64,000 nucleotides of DNA from Xylaria sp. FL1777 (taxonomy: Eukaryota; Ascomycota; Sordariomycetes; Xylariales; Xylariaceae): assembly GCA_022578965.1 (NCBI GenBank), contig MU400583.1, positions 1 through 64,000 of the forward strand, written 5' to 3'. The notes beneath the pieces were generated by a model, which saw nothing but the letters and a program-made list of their open reading frames with translations, searched no databases and had not been told where the DNA came from. Below, in pieces: positions 52,015-64,000 of the stretch. A program made the translations under genes and the position numbers. How positions within the stretch are numbered: position 1 is the stretch's first letter; each line of letters opens with the position of its first letter.

Positions 52015-54831
52015 TGCAATGTTCGTATAGCAGAGTAGGATTCTGTAAACTAAGGACCCTTGGTTTTTTCATAAAACGGTTGGCTAAATGGTATGTATGG
52101 CCACTTTATGGCAGGGAGTTGTATACAGAAGTTTAAATCTATCTGTACTACCTAGCATAGCTAAGAATTGCCCAAGCTAGACATGATACCCACTTGCTTA
52201 CCGCGTGTAGTATAGAGTGAAGACTAGCACTGCATGCCAGATATCAGACGCAGCACTGGCGGCGGTTGCAAGTAAGCAAGTGGAGCTTATAATAAGTTGC
52301 CGCTATCCCCAGACGAGCACAGAATTAAACGACAGCCAGACAACACACACATACAGGACGAGGAGATAGACATCGATCACTAATCCATGAGAGGCCGTTA
52401 TCTATCTCGTATGAGAAAAGACGGCTCTGGCGCCACTGCAAGGGATATCTTGTCGTTCGTTTCGCCCCCCCCGGTATGGTTGGACCCCCGGCGTACGTAG
52501 GTCTACACGGATACTGGTAGGCCCAACCCAGATCCCGAGAGCAGGGCCAAGCGCCTGAGCAGCAAATCCCGACCCCACGAGGGCAACAAAACAAAACCCA
52601 GATGCGGTAAACCTGAGGCAAAAAACACAACCCCCCGGGAATACGTCTACGGTATACTATGTCCTAGCCAAACCTCGCTTTGCCTACTGGAGTAAACCAG
52701 GCCACGACATCAGGTACCCTGGAGGGGTGTGTCCGTGGGGAGCACGGCAGGCTGGCGGGTGGGAGGGAGGGAGATCTGACATTGGCATGGGCGTCTTATA
52801 CCGTACGTGACGCCGGGTTTTCCCTACGCCGCCAGGACCACCACCCTCCTGTGTTGTCGGTAACTTCCGCCCCCGTCCCTGCTTGCTCGCACATGTCATA
52901 TAGTAGTACTGCCCCTGCACCCCGGCCTGGGAGCTGAGGAGCCAGCCACCCTTGCAGCGGTCATTGTGGCGCGCATAAGGACGTGATCATGGGATATTAC
53001 GTCTATATCCAAGAGGCAGCGACGACGGCGGCGGCGACGGCGGCGGTGTTTGCACAGAAAAAATGTTTCGTCGTCGCCCTACGTTATGTCATGAGAGTGT
53101 GGCGCGCATTTGCAATCGCCGCGGCGGCTTGGATAAGCGCCTCCCATAAACCCGGACGAAAAACCCGGTGGACGGCTAAGCGGGTCTGACTGCGAAGAGG
53201 AAATAAAAGGAGATACGAAGAAGGGTACAGAGGACCAAGCCCTCGTGTCGTCCACTGTGCAACAGCTTGTCAGAGCCGGTATTTGGATCACGCGCGCGGG
53301 CGAAAAAACCTCATACGATACGGTCATCGTTGCGGACATCACGTGGGCCCGGTGTTTGTTTTTGTGATGCTGTGTCGTGTGTTTTTCTTCGTGATGCCTA
53401 CAAGGGGGGGGGAGGGGAACACGCTAACTTCATTACTAACGTTAGGCTGGCGGCCGTTTCCGCTTTCTTGGCCCTGGAGAGAGGCAAGGAGGCAATGGGA
53501 GAAAGAAAATAGAACGGGTTTAAGATGTTAGGCGAATGAGCGGGTTTGCGGTCTTCAACGGTTCGTGAACTCTCGGCATATGATGTATACCGTTACACAT
53601 AATCAAGCTTCTCCCTGTCTTATGACCGAAATTGCAGTTTTTCTAGAAAGTATCCAGGCAGATCAATGAGTACCTATGTAGCCCAATTGCCCAGCATTCA
53701 CCTGGCTTACGACTGATTCGCACCTTGTATTTAGCTAATACCTAACCCTAACGATCCCGAAGGAGAGTTCCACGTGCAAACGAGCACATTGTTGTCAGAT
53801 AGACGATCTCGGCTAGATCGGAGAAGACATAGATCTCAATGCGCTACCGCCAGGGTAAGGGTAGTATTAAGTTGAAACTTAGGTGATATTTTTCTTCTTT
53901 TTCTTCTTTTCTTTGCCTCCATGTTCGAATGGGCCTAGGTGCTTACTCTCCTACGTACCCGAAGCTGCTGAAGTAGGTATCCAAGACCATGGCGATTGAA
54001 ACGCCAAGACTGTCACTGCAACTCTATTATACTACCCTATAGTGGCTTGTGTGTGTGGCTCGTCCCTTGCACAAGTAACCCGAAAATCAGGGAGAGGGAT
54101 ATGGACATGCGGGGTGGTGTCCTTGCGGGGGTTGTACTCTGTTTCCCACGATCTTTTGCGGCATGCACAACGTAAGCGACAATCTTCATGTTCCTTACGA
54201 AACTCGCGGAGAAGAGTAACAAGCGAAGATGTGGTCAATGGTGAAAGGCGGATTCCGCCCATGGGATTTCAAATCCCTAGTATAGCGGTGGGCTGATTTT
54301 CGGGCGCTTCTTTGATGCAAACACCGTTGTGAAAATCGTGAGACGCGGTGAAGACCTAGGTACACTACTTGAACGCCTTTTCAGCAAAGTCCAAATTCTT
54401 ATAATATGGATTCGCCAAGGTGGCGAGAGAAAGGTTCGAGATGCCGACCCAATCGGATTGTCAAGGCTAGCGGGATCTGCTCCCATGTACGCACTGCGTA
54501 GGAGGTGGGCCGTGGTTCTCCGCGACCTTGTGCATCCGTCAAGATAATTCTCAGGTTCCTGAGCTAGCAGCATGCGGCGTCTGTCGCCCGGATTTGGCCC
54601 AGCTGTGTGCAGAGTGGCCCCCGATCCAACGCACAAGCCTAAGATATATAGCGTCTCATTGCGTGATCTTCTCCCCTGAGTGTTGGGGTAAATTTTCTTA
54701 CCGAGAGGGGTCGACTACGCACCGAGTATTAACATAGGTGGATTCCTGTACAATTCTAGATCCCTGGTGGTTTGACATGCTTGTTCCTAGCTACATTCAT
54801 TATCCATCTTACTCACTAATACCCCAAAAAC
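52015..54831. other. Intergenic region of 2.8 kb, no convincing gene
   Basis: Several frames of 60-119 codons are open on both strands (for example 54277-54636, -), but none has a recognisable domain or a consistent splice model. A GAC/GGC-rich repeat lies at 53021-53047 and a G-rich run near 53404-53418. A degraded gene cannot be excluded at about 54030-54640. The nitrilase and aspartokinase genes are divergent, so both promoters are within. Confidence 0.45.
53021..53047. repeat. GACGGC/CGG-rich simple repeat
   Basis: A GAC GAC GGC GGC GGC GAC GGC GGC GG pattern in an intergenic position. Confidence 0.7.
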
Positions 54832-56978
54832 ATGGTTGCCGCCACCAGTGTGAACAAGCCTTGGCTAGTACAGAAGTATGGCGGCACCAGCCTGGGAAAG
54901 TTGATGGACACCATTTGTGGTAGCATCATTCCGGACCACGCTGAAAACCACCAACTAGTGGTCGTGTGTTCCGCCTTGTCGGGAACACTCAAAGCAAAGG
55001 GGACGACAAGCCTTTTGCTAGAATGCATTGCACTAGCTGAGCGCGGAGCCGACGCCCAACAGCAAATGGTAGATTTGGTTAATCTGATAAGAGATAACCA
55101 CATCGCCGCACTGGACTCGATTTTCGAGACGCAGAAAGACTCAGCGTTTGAAGCCTATGACATTCCAAAAACGAGCATTGTGAGGGAATGCGAGGCTTTG
55201 AAAAAGTTCTTGCTAGCCGCTCAGGTGAGCCAACAGTGAATTGGGCATAAGCTGCGGAGCACTGAATTTGCTGCAGGTAGTGGGAGAATTGTCCCCACGT
55301 TCCAAAGACCGTGTCATTTCTTTAGGAGAAAAGCTGGCATGTGTAACTGTCGCGGCATGTTTGGCAAGCAAGGTGAGTTCTTGACGGACTATTCGGGCAG
55401 TGGGTGATTATCTTGATTAAACTGGTATTCAGGGTATCCCCGCGAAGCCGGTCATCCTGGACGATGTAGTATCCACGGTCTTCGGTGCGTCAGCAGACGA
55501 TCAGACAGCGGCACTAGACAGGTTAGGGTCTAAATTCTATCATGTCATTGCCGAGGAGATAGCCATTCGAATCAGGGACTGCGAGCCGGCAATTCCTATC
55601 GTTACAGGCAAGTTCTATCACTATGCGCTTCAACGCTTCAATTGGCTGACAGAGGGTAGGATTCTTTGGAATAATGCCAAACTCGCTCATTCAAACCGTC
55701 GGCCGAGGTTACTCAGACCTTTGCGCAGCGATGGTAAGCAATTCCCGAAGTTGTATTATTTTTCGGTGGCAACCTTTGGAGCATAGATGCTCTCTTTTCT
55801 GTTGGGATTGCGTCTCAGAGCTTTTTTCATGCTTCAGAAACGCAATACGCTTAAAATAACCTTAGCTGACACCGGGAATTCCAGTGCGCTGTAGCAGTAG
55901 GGGCGACGGAGTTGCAGATTTGGAAAGAGGTAGACGGTATCTTCACTGCTGACCCGCGCAAGGTGCCCTCAGCACAACTCTTGCCTTCGGTCACAGCCGA
56001 CGAAGCGACGGAACTAACATACTATGGGAGTGAGGTATGCTAGATCACTCGGGTAGAGATTTGGCGGTGCATGGTTTTCTAATCAGAACGCAGGTTATAC
56101 ATCCTTTGACAATGGACCAGATCCGCGATGCAAACATTTCCCTTCGCTTGAAGAATGTTTTTAAGCCACATGCCGAAGGGACTGTGATTGACCCCAGATC
56201 TACTTCGTCTAGTTTTGAGATTGGTCAGGTTAAGAAGGTGATATCGCCGCCTGGCGTCCTTCTCAAGAACGACTTCTCGGTCGGCCGATTTGAACGCAGA
56301 AGGCCAACTGCTGTGACTGTCAAGGATGATATACTCCTGATCAATGTGGTCTGTAACAGAAACACCAAGTCAGGGGGGCTCTTGATTCAAGTTTTCGATC
56401 GGCTTGAGAGGAACAACATTCCCGTCGACTTAATAGCGACAAGTGAGAGAAATGTCAGCATTGCTGTCCATTCGCCGGGCAACTCGAGTGCCGTGTTAAG
56501 GCTCAAAGAGGAGCTAGAACGCTTTGGCCAAGTCGCCATCGCGACAAACATGTCCATTGTCACGATAGTCGGTCATAAGATGAGAAGCCAGATTGGCGTG
56601 GCCAGTACGGGTTCGTCAACAACCACTGTCGCGGTATAGCTTACTGACATCGATCTAGATGACACACTTTCCGCATTAGCAGCTGCGAACGTCAACATCC
56701 ATCTCATCAGCCAGGGCGCAAGTGAGATTAGCATATCGTGAGCTTCCCACCCTTTCTGACAGAAGGCTAGACAACGCATTTACTCACGTTTGCTAACTAT
56801 CTCGCATAGGCTTGTCGTTAATGCGCACGATGCAACCACAGCGCTCAGCGCGATACATCGGGAGGTCCTTAAAATCCCGACAATTGAAGAGAGTCAATTT
56901 CGCCGAAGTAAGCTGCCAGTTCTCCGGTGTCCCAACACTATGATTAACGATATGTCTACAGGAGCCTGGCTGTATTAG
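54832..56978 (+). CDS. Aspartokinase with C-terminal ACT domains, about 548 aa
   Basis: It phosphorylates aspartate, the first step towards threonine and methionine. Exons: 54832-55224, 55277-55372, 55433-55607, 55660-55733, 55885-56034, 56094-56604, 56659-56737 and 56810-56978. The third intron (55608-55659) is of the rare GC-AG class (GCAAGT). Motifs: QKYGGTSLGK (K15), VCSALSG, ELSPRSKDRVISLGEKL, TGFFGIMPN, GRGYSDLCAAM, LQIWKEVDGIFTADPRKV, YYGSEVIHPLTMDQI, then the regulatory part with RPTAVTVKDDI, DLIATSERNVSIA, NVNIHLISQGASEISIS. All catalytic signatures look intact. A final in-phase 54-nt intron (56908-56961) may also be removed, giving 530 aa ending AWLY. With seven or eight introns and many substitutions it reads like a paralogue rather than the housekeeping HOM3 copy, but this is an impression. 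Confidence 0.9.
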
Positions 56979-57480
56979 GAGATAAGAATGATCGGACGTA
57001 ATGAACGGACGTAATGATTATGAGGTATCCAAGATCTAAAACCGGGACTCGAAAGGAGAATACCTACTGCGTAGGTATATATGTACATAAATGCACCACG
57101 GACATAAGGTTCTTATCATATACTTGTATAAGTAGGTTACACGGAGCGGATATGCATATAACCAGACTCTGATATTGATAGAGGGAATATTAATGGGTCT
57201 CAAAGTGCCTCGGCTTCGGCTCTTGCTCGATAGGCCAATCAAATCAGCATCCATGAGTATTACTTAGTGTGGAGGTGCCTAGGTATAAGCGTAAACCAAG
57301 TTAATGAGGATTAGTGATCTTGTATCTATACCTTAACAAGTGTCTCGGTATCAAGCCTTAAATTCAGTCTGGACCGATTTCCTATATAAGATAATTCACT
57401 AATGGTAGAAATATGGGCCTATTTATAACTTGAGATGTGATCTCCATATAGTTTCTTTGTGACAGAAAATACTTGCCACA
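56979..57480. other. Gap between aspartokinase and SDR genes
   Basis: These 502 bp between two co-directional genes should contain the SDR promoter. They are moderately AT-rich; no specific element was identified. Confidence 0.5.
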
Positions 57481-58734
57481 ATGACCACCAAAAGAGTCGC
57501 ACTAGTTGTCGGAGCGTCCAGAGGTATCGGCAGACAAGTTGCCATCGATCTGGCATTAGCTAAGGATGGTTATTGCGGTAGAAGCACCATAACATCAACA
57601 CTTGGGCCTTAGCTGACGAAAGAGTAGTTGTTGTCGCAGCTAAGTCTGTTAGCGACGCCCAGAGCGCCTCTCCCTTCCCACCGAATCCCAACTCCCCACA
57701 ATCAACGATTAGCACCGTTGAGCGAGAGATTCGAGAGGCCGGTGGTGATGCAACCGCGATAGCGTTGGATGTCCGGGACTTTGAAAGTGTCAAGAGATGC
57801 GTGGATAAGACTGTTGAGGTATTGTGGATGCCCTTCATTTTAAGTAAATGGATCAGCTAACAGGTGCTGCGAGCGAGTAGATATATGGACGGCTTGATGT
57901 TTTGGTCTATAACTCAGGGGCAATATGGTGGGCATCGGTTGAGGACACGCCCATGAAACGCTTCCAATTGATGCAGAAGGTCAACCCTGAGGGACTTTAT
58001 GGGACTGTACAGGCATCTCTTCCGCACCTGAAGAGACATGGGAACGGGCGAATCATTGTCGTTAGCCCTCCGATATACAGGTTAGTCACCAGAGCACTCT
58101 ACCCCCCCTTTTTAGGATGCCTTTGAGTCACCAATCGCCCCGGGGGATATATTCTGCTCTTGCTGCTCCTGCAGGCTCCCGAAACTCGAAACAATGTTCA
58201 TTATGAGCGGACATGACTGATTCCAGTGGCCACAGTCGTTTCTTCAGGGGAAAAACAGCCTATGCCATTGGTAAGGTTGGTATGAGCGTGCTGACGAAGG
58301 GTCTTGCAATGGATCTCCAAAGGCAAGGCCTTACTGATATGGCTATTACGAGTATTTGGCCAGCCGCCGTGAGTACCCCTTAAATCTATTATCCATCGTA
58401 TGCTAACGGGTTATAGGCAATTGAGTCTGGGGCTACACGCAAGATGGCCGAGGAGAACCCAAAAGAAGCAGAAGACTTACGAAAGGCAACCATCTTCTCA
58501 GATGCAATCCTTGCAATGCTACGAGCTCCTGCTCCTAGCGTAAATGGGCGTCTGGAGCTTGACGAAGATTACCTTCGGAGTGATGCCAGTGTCACTGACT
58601 TTTCTAAGTATTCCGTTGTTCCAGGTGCCTCACCCCGGAGAATCATGCCCGCCGAGTTCCCTGACCTTACGGTTAAGGAGCAGGACGATGAAGGTAAAAG
58701 GATGAACAGTGCTGAGGGTAGAGCAAAGTTGTAG
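57481..58734 (+). CDS. Short-chain dehydrogenase/reductase, HSDL2-like, 316 aa
   Basis: This is an NAD(P)-dependent oxidoreductase with Rossmann fold. Exons: 57481-57577, 57625-57818, 57881-58080, 58227-58368 and 58417-58734; phases close to 316 codons. Motifs: cofactor-binding GASRGIG at residues 11-17, VVVVAAKSVSD after the second strand, LDVLVYNSGAIWW (NSGA in place of the classical NNAG), GRIIVVSPP with the catalytic-Ser region, and Y176-x3-K180 in TAYAIGKVGM. The VAAKS and WPAAAIES blocks are typical of the hydroxysteroid dehydrogenase-like 2 group. There is no SCP2 domain at the C-terminus, unlike animal HSDL2. It follows the aspartokinase on the same strand at 502 bp, which may or may not be functional. 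Substrate unknown. Confidence 0.9.
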
Positions 58735-60851
58735 ATTCTGCTGAATATGAGAATTTATCATCGGTGGTAACCGAAGCTATACTTTACTCCTTCAAGGCAT
58801 CTCACTGCTGGTTCAATGATAGTATCCGTCAGGGAAGTCTCGGTTCTGATTGATAATATAGCAGGAGCAAAGACCCGGTATCCAATTTGAAATAATATCA
58901 AATATGCCTCTCCTATAGATGAAATCTGCAATCCTATCATTTCTTATATGTTTGGTTGTGATTTTGATAATTAGTCCTGTATCCGGTTTACATACATTAT
59001 TCGGTTCTTGTCAAACTAAAGATTATTTGACAGTCTCATTATCTATAGTAAATATGGTAATAGCATCTCAACGAAGTGAACCATTTTATTAACACTCGAA
59101 ATATCACACCTGGTTCCCGTCCTCATTTTAAGCTCTGGACACTTGCTTCATCATTGCGTTGTCATGTATGAGCGTCGTGTTGGTCCCTTTGCGAGGTGTG
59201 GACTAGAGGGCTTGTAACGTAGTCATATCTAACTACTAATTCTCTAAGGGTCCCAAGGGCCTTACTTTCCTCTATTCTTCGAATGGTGGGAACATCTGGC
59301 CTATTTATACCCGTTGGGCATTCATACACTATAGGACTTCCTTTGCCCGTTGGTTCTGTTGCATATGCGTCCTTATCCTCGTAATTTTTTATATCCAATC
59401 ATTCCGTCTTATCTAGGCGCCCAAGGAGTGAACCTCTGTTATTGGTTAGGGACAGTTTTGGCGGCGTGGCAATTTTAACCCTGTGTTATCTCTCTACCAC
59501 CTAAGGGAGAGATGAACATTGTAATACCATTAATGGCTAAGATCTACAATCTATGATAATTGGCCCTATCGAGGGCTATGGATCAACAGTCTAATCGGAG
59601 TATGTTGTTTTAGCGAATGCTATGTATGCACCAGGCAAACTGGCCTTGGAGTCACCATGTAAATTTATATCACGCCCCAGAACCTTATATCGTAATATTA
59701 CCAAAAGTGGAATGTAGTCAAGTCGGATGCTTTATTATCTGTGTCTATTGTAATCGTACTACAACAGTATATAAGAGTTTTATTTCCTATTGGTGTTACC
59801 AGTCCTTGTCTGTCAGAGGTTATTGTCCCGGAGTGAATGGGTAGCCCGTACGCAGTCATATAGCAAGTGTATATATACACCAATCCCACTATATAGACCC
59901 TAGGGGTCTATATGTGACTATATCACCTGACATTGTCTTGCCATAATTCTTTTGTTTATATCCTTCACCAGGTTTCCTGCCTACGCACATCGGTCCCCTA
60001 TATTCATGGCTCTGCTCTATGTTAACTTCCCTCCGATATTCTTGGTTTATTGGTTTATTTACTAATGTCCCAACGATACTCAACCTCCAAATCTCGTGCA
60101 CAGATACCACAGATACCCTCTCGGGTTTAATCTGCTACGTGATACCACGATGGTGGACGTTTAACTTTCGGAATAATGAAGTATTCTAGCTGCCTGATCT
60201 TTAAACACTTATGGGGTTTTTGGCATCTCATATGATTAAGATTGTATATTGTTTTGGTTATACCTAATTTGCTCACGCGGCTTTTATTTACTCGCGGGAG
60301 ATGAACGTTCTCTATTCTAGTGCGCAAGCCCAAATTAGATTCCACAAGACACATCGTACCTGTTCATTCTCCCACTAACCTTGCACATAGTCATATCTAC
60401 TAAGAATGTAAATACCAATCTCAGTATCAGAGTCCAGGGTCAGCTCCGTATTACCATGCCACCTCTACGGCCCCTTTAGTGATGAAAAATTTGAGTATTG
60501 CTTCTCAAGATAGTGATAGCACCGGAAATATTCTTCACTAGATTGACACAGAACCAGTGTCAAACCAAGAGCTGAAACCTGGAACTTACCATTAGAGATC
60601 ACCTCAGGTTAGCTAGGAACCCGTCACAAAATGAAATTACTGATGAATGAGTCTCCACAGCAAATGCTTTGGCATTAACGATTACTACTAGGAATACACG
60701 AGAATATAGTATATATAGTCTGATTCATATGTCCTTCCTCTCTTTTTTTATTGTGCCATTACATCTCATTCATTCGTAACGAATCAAGATGGATATCGGA
60801 ACATATGACTGGAGCCAATGGGCAAGAGCCACTCTACCTTCAATTGGATCC
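58735..60851. other. AT-elevated intergenic region of 2.1 kb, no gene seen
   Basis: Base composition is clearly more AT-rich than the coding neighbours, with many stops, but far less extreme than 1-9160. Minus-strand frames at 59162-59398, 59889-60110 and 60127-60354 are short and carry no recognisable motif. A short near-palindrome TAGACCCTAGGGGTCTA lies at 59894-59910. It could be an old degraded transposon; the evidence is only composition. Confidence 0.45.
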
Positions 60852-63786
60852 CTAAGATAGTTTGACCTTGAGAGGTAGGTTTCGGCTGCTTGGACCCACA
60901 AAGGCAGTCTTCGTGTATTTTGAGATGATCCAATTCTGGGAGGCGGTGTCCCAGTTGCTCAAATCACGACGGGTAATCGGGGCACGGAATGTAACCGTCT
61001 GGCCGGGATCAATGCGGATACGGTCAAAGCCGCGGAGAACGACTGGCGGATCATCGGGACCACCTAGAGAGACATAGAGCTGTGGGACTTCATCGCCAAC
61101 AACGTGGCCTGTGTTGGTGATCTTGGCGGTGACAATGTATAACTCATCCCACAATAACCGGTTTCCACCGGGAATATCAGTAAGGCCTGGCGCGGCAGCC
61201 TGAAGATTCTGAGCTCCTGAGTCGAGTGCACCGGGAGGCAAAAACTGCTCAGCAGTTCGCCCATACTCGGGGTCCGCAGAGGCAGCCTTCAGCGAAGAGG
61301 TCGTGTTGAAGTATGGGTAAATGAACTCCCGGATGTATCGGATTGATTTAGGAAAGGCATAATCTTTGATATTCTTTGAGATAGTCCCAAAAGTCGGTGC
61401 TTTGGCAGTCTTGCCCGTTGTTGGCTTGTATGGGCCAGCGTTTGTCTTCTGAACCTGAATATCGGAGTACTTAAAGCTAGTGTACGATAGACCAAGGCCA
61501 AATTCGAAGATGGGCTTGATTTTGGCCTTGTCTAGTGCGCGATAGTCGATGAAGTTACCTTCGGTGAAATCCTGCTGGGGCGCATTATTGCCGTTATTTG
61601 GTGTGTAGAGAACATCAGCACCATAGTCCTCGCGCTTGGCAGCCCAGGTGAAGGGTGTGCGTGCGGCGGGATTGACTCTCCCGTAGAGAACGTCGACAAT
61701 ACCGCGACCGCTTTCCTGGCCGGGTAAACCAGCCCAGAGAATGGCAGTTACGTTAGGAGAATTATACCAGTCGGTAACAAGGGTAGGACCGACAGAATGA
61801 ATGACAACAATTGTGTTGTTACAAATGGAGGACACATTCTTGATCAATTCATCACCACTGCCCCACAGAGTTAGATTCTTGCGATCACCCTCGTTCCCGT
61901 CGATGTCGATGAAACCTTCACCGGAGTCGGCGTTAACGAAAACTAAAGCTGTTACTCCATCTTGCTTCACGAGGGCCTCAATGGTATCAGAGGCATAGTT
62001 ATCTAACACTGCCTCGAGACGAGTGTGATCATTAATAGCCTGCTGATTAAGAGCCTCTAGGGGAGTACTAAATACCGAAGTCAGTGAAATCCTAATGTGG
62101 TAAGAATTTTTTATAGTTTCAGACTCGCAGGAGCAGCAAGAGCAATATACCAAATCAGGAGATTTGTTGCTATAAGACATTGCGAAACGGGGAATAAAGT
62201 GCTCTAGTGACTGACCTGAGATAGGGGAAATTTGCTGTGCCGGAACCCCAACCCATAGCAAGAGTGCCAGAATCGCAACGCCGATCAGCACACCCGTTGG
62301 GGCCCAAGGGGTTTGGACCCGCGTCGTCACCTATAACGGCAAGAAATCGTGGCTTCTTGAGGGGTAAAGCGCCCTCATTCTTTAATAAAACTGTCGACTT
62401 CCCAGCGATCTCCCTGATGAGATCTCCGTGGTCAGCTTGCACGTCGACGTGCCAATTGACCTGCTGGTAGCCGTCCTGGACACTCGCGTGAAGATAACCG
62501 TAGGTATCCAAAGTCCACGAGTCCAAATTCACGGGTTTCAGTCCTTGAACGGTCTGCCCAACTTTGAAGAATGCTGCCATAATTCTCATTGCCATATCGT
62601 CAATACGGTACTCAGGAACTGTTCCATTCAGCACTGCAACAGCTGTATAGGGATTTATATATTAGTAATTGCCGTTTATGGTTAGGGGATTTGGCTAATT
62701 CTTCGGAGCATGTGGGAGTGGATTTTTGCCAGTATGGGAATCAGAGGATTTCGGAATACGTACTGAGATTAGTGCCCCAAAAAGACAAGCCAGTATTGAA
62801 CTGCGTGTCACCAGGCATACTCATGTCCATGCCAGCTACAGCAGAGGCAACGCCGGCGTGCTGGGCTTGCCAATCGCTCATGACGAAACCTTGGAAGCCT
62901 AGTTCGCCCTTGAGAAGGCCGTTCAATGTTTTCGAATTCTGGCAACCATAGCTGTTGTTGACTTGCTGGTATGAGCACATAACAGCGCCAACGCCCGCTC
63001 TCACCGCATCAGCAAACGGCCAGAGGTACGTTTCGTGCATAGTCTTATCGTCAATGTTGGAAGAGAGGGTCTCGGAGATGTTATAGCCTCGATCTGTGGA
63101 TTCTCCAACTTGTCGAAAGTGTTCTAATATTCAAATTAGCTTTAAATTCACGAGCTGTATCCAGCCACCATACCTTGCTCATTTAATATGAAGTGCTTTG
63201 CGCAGGCAACGACGCCGGCGTCTTGGATACCCTTGATAGTCTCACTTATACCAACACCGGTGAGGTACGGATCGGGTGAAAAGCCTTCCCAATTCCGCCC
63301 GCCCTCTGGAGAGCGGCCGAGAGGCCCAGCGACAGGCCCCAGCACAACATTGACGCCCTTCCCCTTATGCTCTTCACCCATGGCCTTGCCTCGGCGGTAC
63401 ATTAAAGTTCTGTCGAAGGTGGCGGCGACAGTTTGGCCGGAGCTAAAAGCGGAGGCAAAGTCGCCAAAGCGAATACCGAGGGGGGAGTCCTGCATACAGA
63501 GACGGCGCAGGCCGAGTCGTGGGACGCTACCTGTCTCGCCGACGCATTGACCACTTTCCCAGCTATAATGCGAAAGAGTTAGTTGCAGTTTTCTCGATTT
63601 GAAGCTTCAGAAACCAGCCGCTTACCCAATGCCGGTTGTCAGGTTGACTTTTTCCGCGAGGGTCAGTTGTGAGACGAAATCCCGTGCTTTCGCATAGGCT
63701 GCTTCCCAGCCAACTGCCTGTGGATTCATCCATGGGGATGGATAATGCGGCTCGGAGTGGGCAAGCTTGGCAGTAGGATAGTCGTG
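60852..63786 (-). CDS. Glycoside hydrolase family 3 beta-glucosidase, 5' end outside the window
   Basis: It cleaves terminal beta-D-glucose from cellobiose and related glucosides, usually secreted. Exons visible (minus): 63786-63626, 63562-63174, 63123-62764, 62642-62216 and 62067-60852, giving 850 residues. The first visible residues [19 protein letters not shown] follow an intron acceptor, so a signal-peptide exon must lie beyond 64000. GH3 landmarks: [67 protein letters not shown], and GFVMSDW whose Asp (62873-62875) is the nucleophile. Then come [46 protein letters not shown] and a fibronectin-III-like end ([19 protein letters not shown]). The acceptor for the last exon is chosen at 62068 because it restores FPYLSTPLEAL; a rival acceptor lies about 30 bp upstream in the gene. 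Confidence 0.93.
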
Positions 63787-64000
63787 CTGTTGTAGGATTA
63801 ATTAGCTACCATATTCAACCATCGATGTAGATAAGCTGCCTGCACTGGGACGGAGGAGAGTGGGATCAATTGACCACCTGTCTCTGGCTAACTCTACTTG
63901 AGTTTAAGCCTCATTCCCTAAGTATGAAGCTTCGGGTTCCCCTAAGCATAAGGGGCCAATTGGGTAAATTGTCACATATTACACCAAATTGCATAGAGCC
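63787..64000 (-). other. Intron or upstream sequence of the beta-glucosidase gene
   Basis: Reading the minus strand, this stretch ends in ATTAATCCTACAACAG, a good branch/acceptor context, at 63787. It has no plausible signal-peptide exon and stops in all useful frames. Either the intron continues past the window edge or the first exon is not recognisable here. Confidence 0.5.

Noticed and set aside
53735..53753. Telomere-like CCTAACCCTAAC
   Set aside because: Fewer than two full units and no array; not a meaningful interstitial telomere.
54277..54636. 119-codon minus-strand frame upstream of aspartokinase
   Set aside because: Looked like a possible gene remnant, but no family match or splice continuation could be built.
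59889..60354. Minus-strand frames suspected to be retrotransposon gag/pol remnants
   Set aside because: No zinc knuckle, protease or reverse transcriptase motif could be found.

Overview
The window comes from the nuclear genome of a filamentous ascomycete (Pezizomycotina; a Sordariomycete is my guess, not proven). The signs are many short spliceosomal introns (about 47-235 nt, GT..CTAAC/CTGAC..AG), fungal families such as Sin1/AVO1, PKA, an L-type lectin, a CorA-like transporter and a GH3 beta-glucosidase, and a block of very AT-rich, stop-riddled repeats that look like repeat-induced point mutation (RIP). I saw no tRNA, rRNA or CRISPR.

Layout. Positions 1 to about 9160 are an AT-rich block with two copies of a repeat of about 3.1 kb, spaced 5.74 kb apart and differing mostly by C/T and G/A transitions. 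Composition changes abruptly at about 9.16 kb. Next to it are a MITE-like element of about 0.5 kb flanked by TA and a 26-bp perfect palindrome. The gene-bearing part then runs: a 2551-aa ubiquitin protease (11329-19282, +); an unrecognised Ser/Pro-rich protein (22894-24624, +); a PRCC-domain protein (24841-26127, -), divergent from TORC2 subunit Sin1/AVO1 (26729-29306, +); a small GPI-type surface protein (31888-32682, +); an LMBR1-family membrane protein (34073-36242, -), divergent from an ER-Golgi L-type lectin (36993-38093, +); the PKA catalytic subunit (40613-42245, +); a CorA-like transporter (43516-45622, +).

From 45.9 kb the content is metabolic: a kappa-class GST/DsbA-fold protein (45969-47058, -), O-acetylhomoserine sulfhydrylase (47605-49459, -), an aliphatic nitrilase (50382-52014, -), an aspartokinase with ACT domains (54832-56978, +), an SDR of the HSDL2 type (57481-58734, +) and a GH3 beta-glucosidase whose first exon lies off the right edge (60852-63786, -). 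Aspartokinase and O-acetylhomoserine sulfhydrylase lie at the start and near the end of the aspartate-to-methionine route, and the nitrilase could link them to nitrile or cyanide nitrogen. This is a hypothesis based on proximity.

Gene models were built by hand: splice sites were chosen so that reading phase closes across every intron and family motifs are restored. Total coding length is divisible by three in every complete model. Six exact copies of the palindrome TACCTAGGTA, all intergenic, are a notable non-coding signal.
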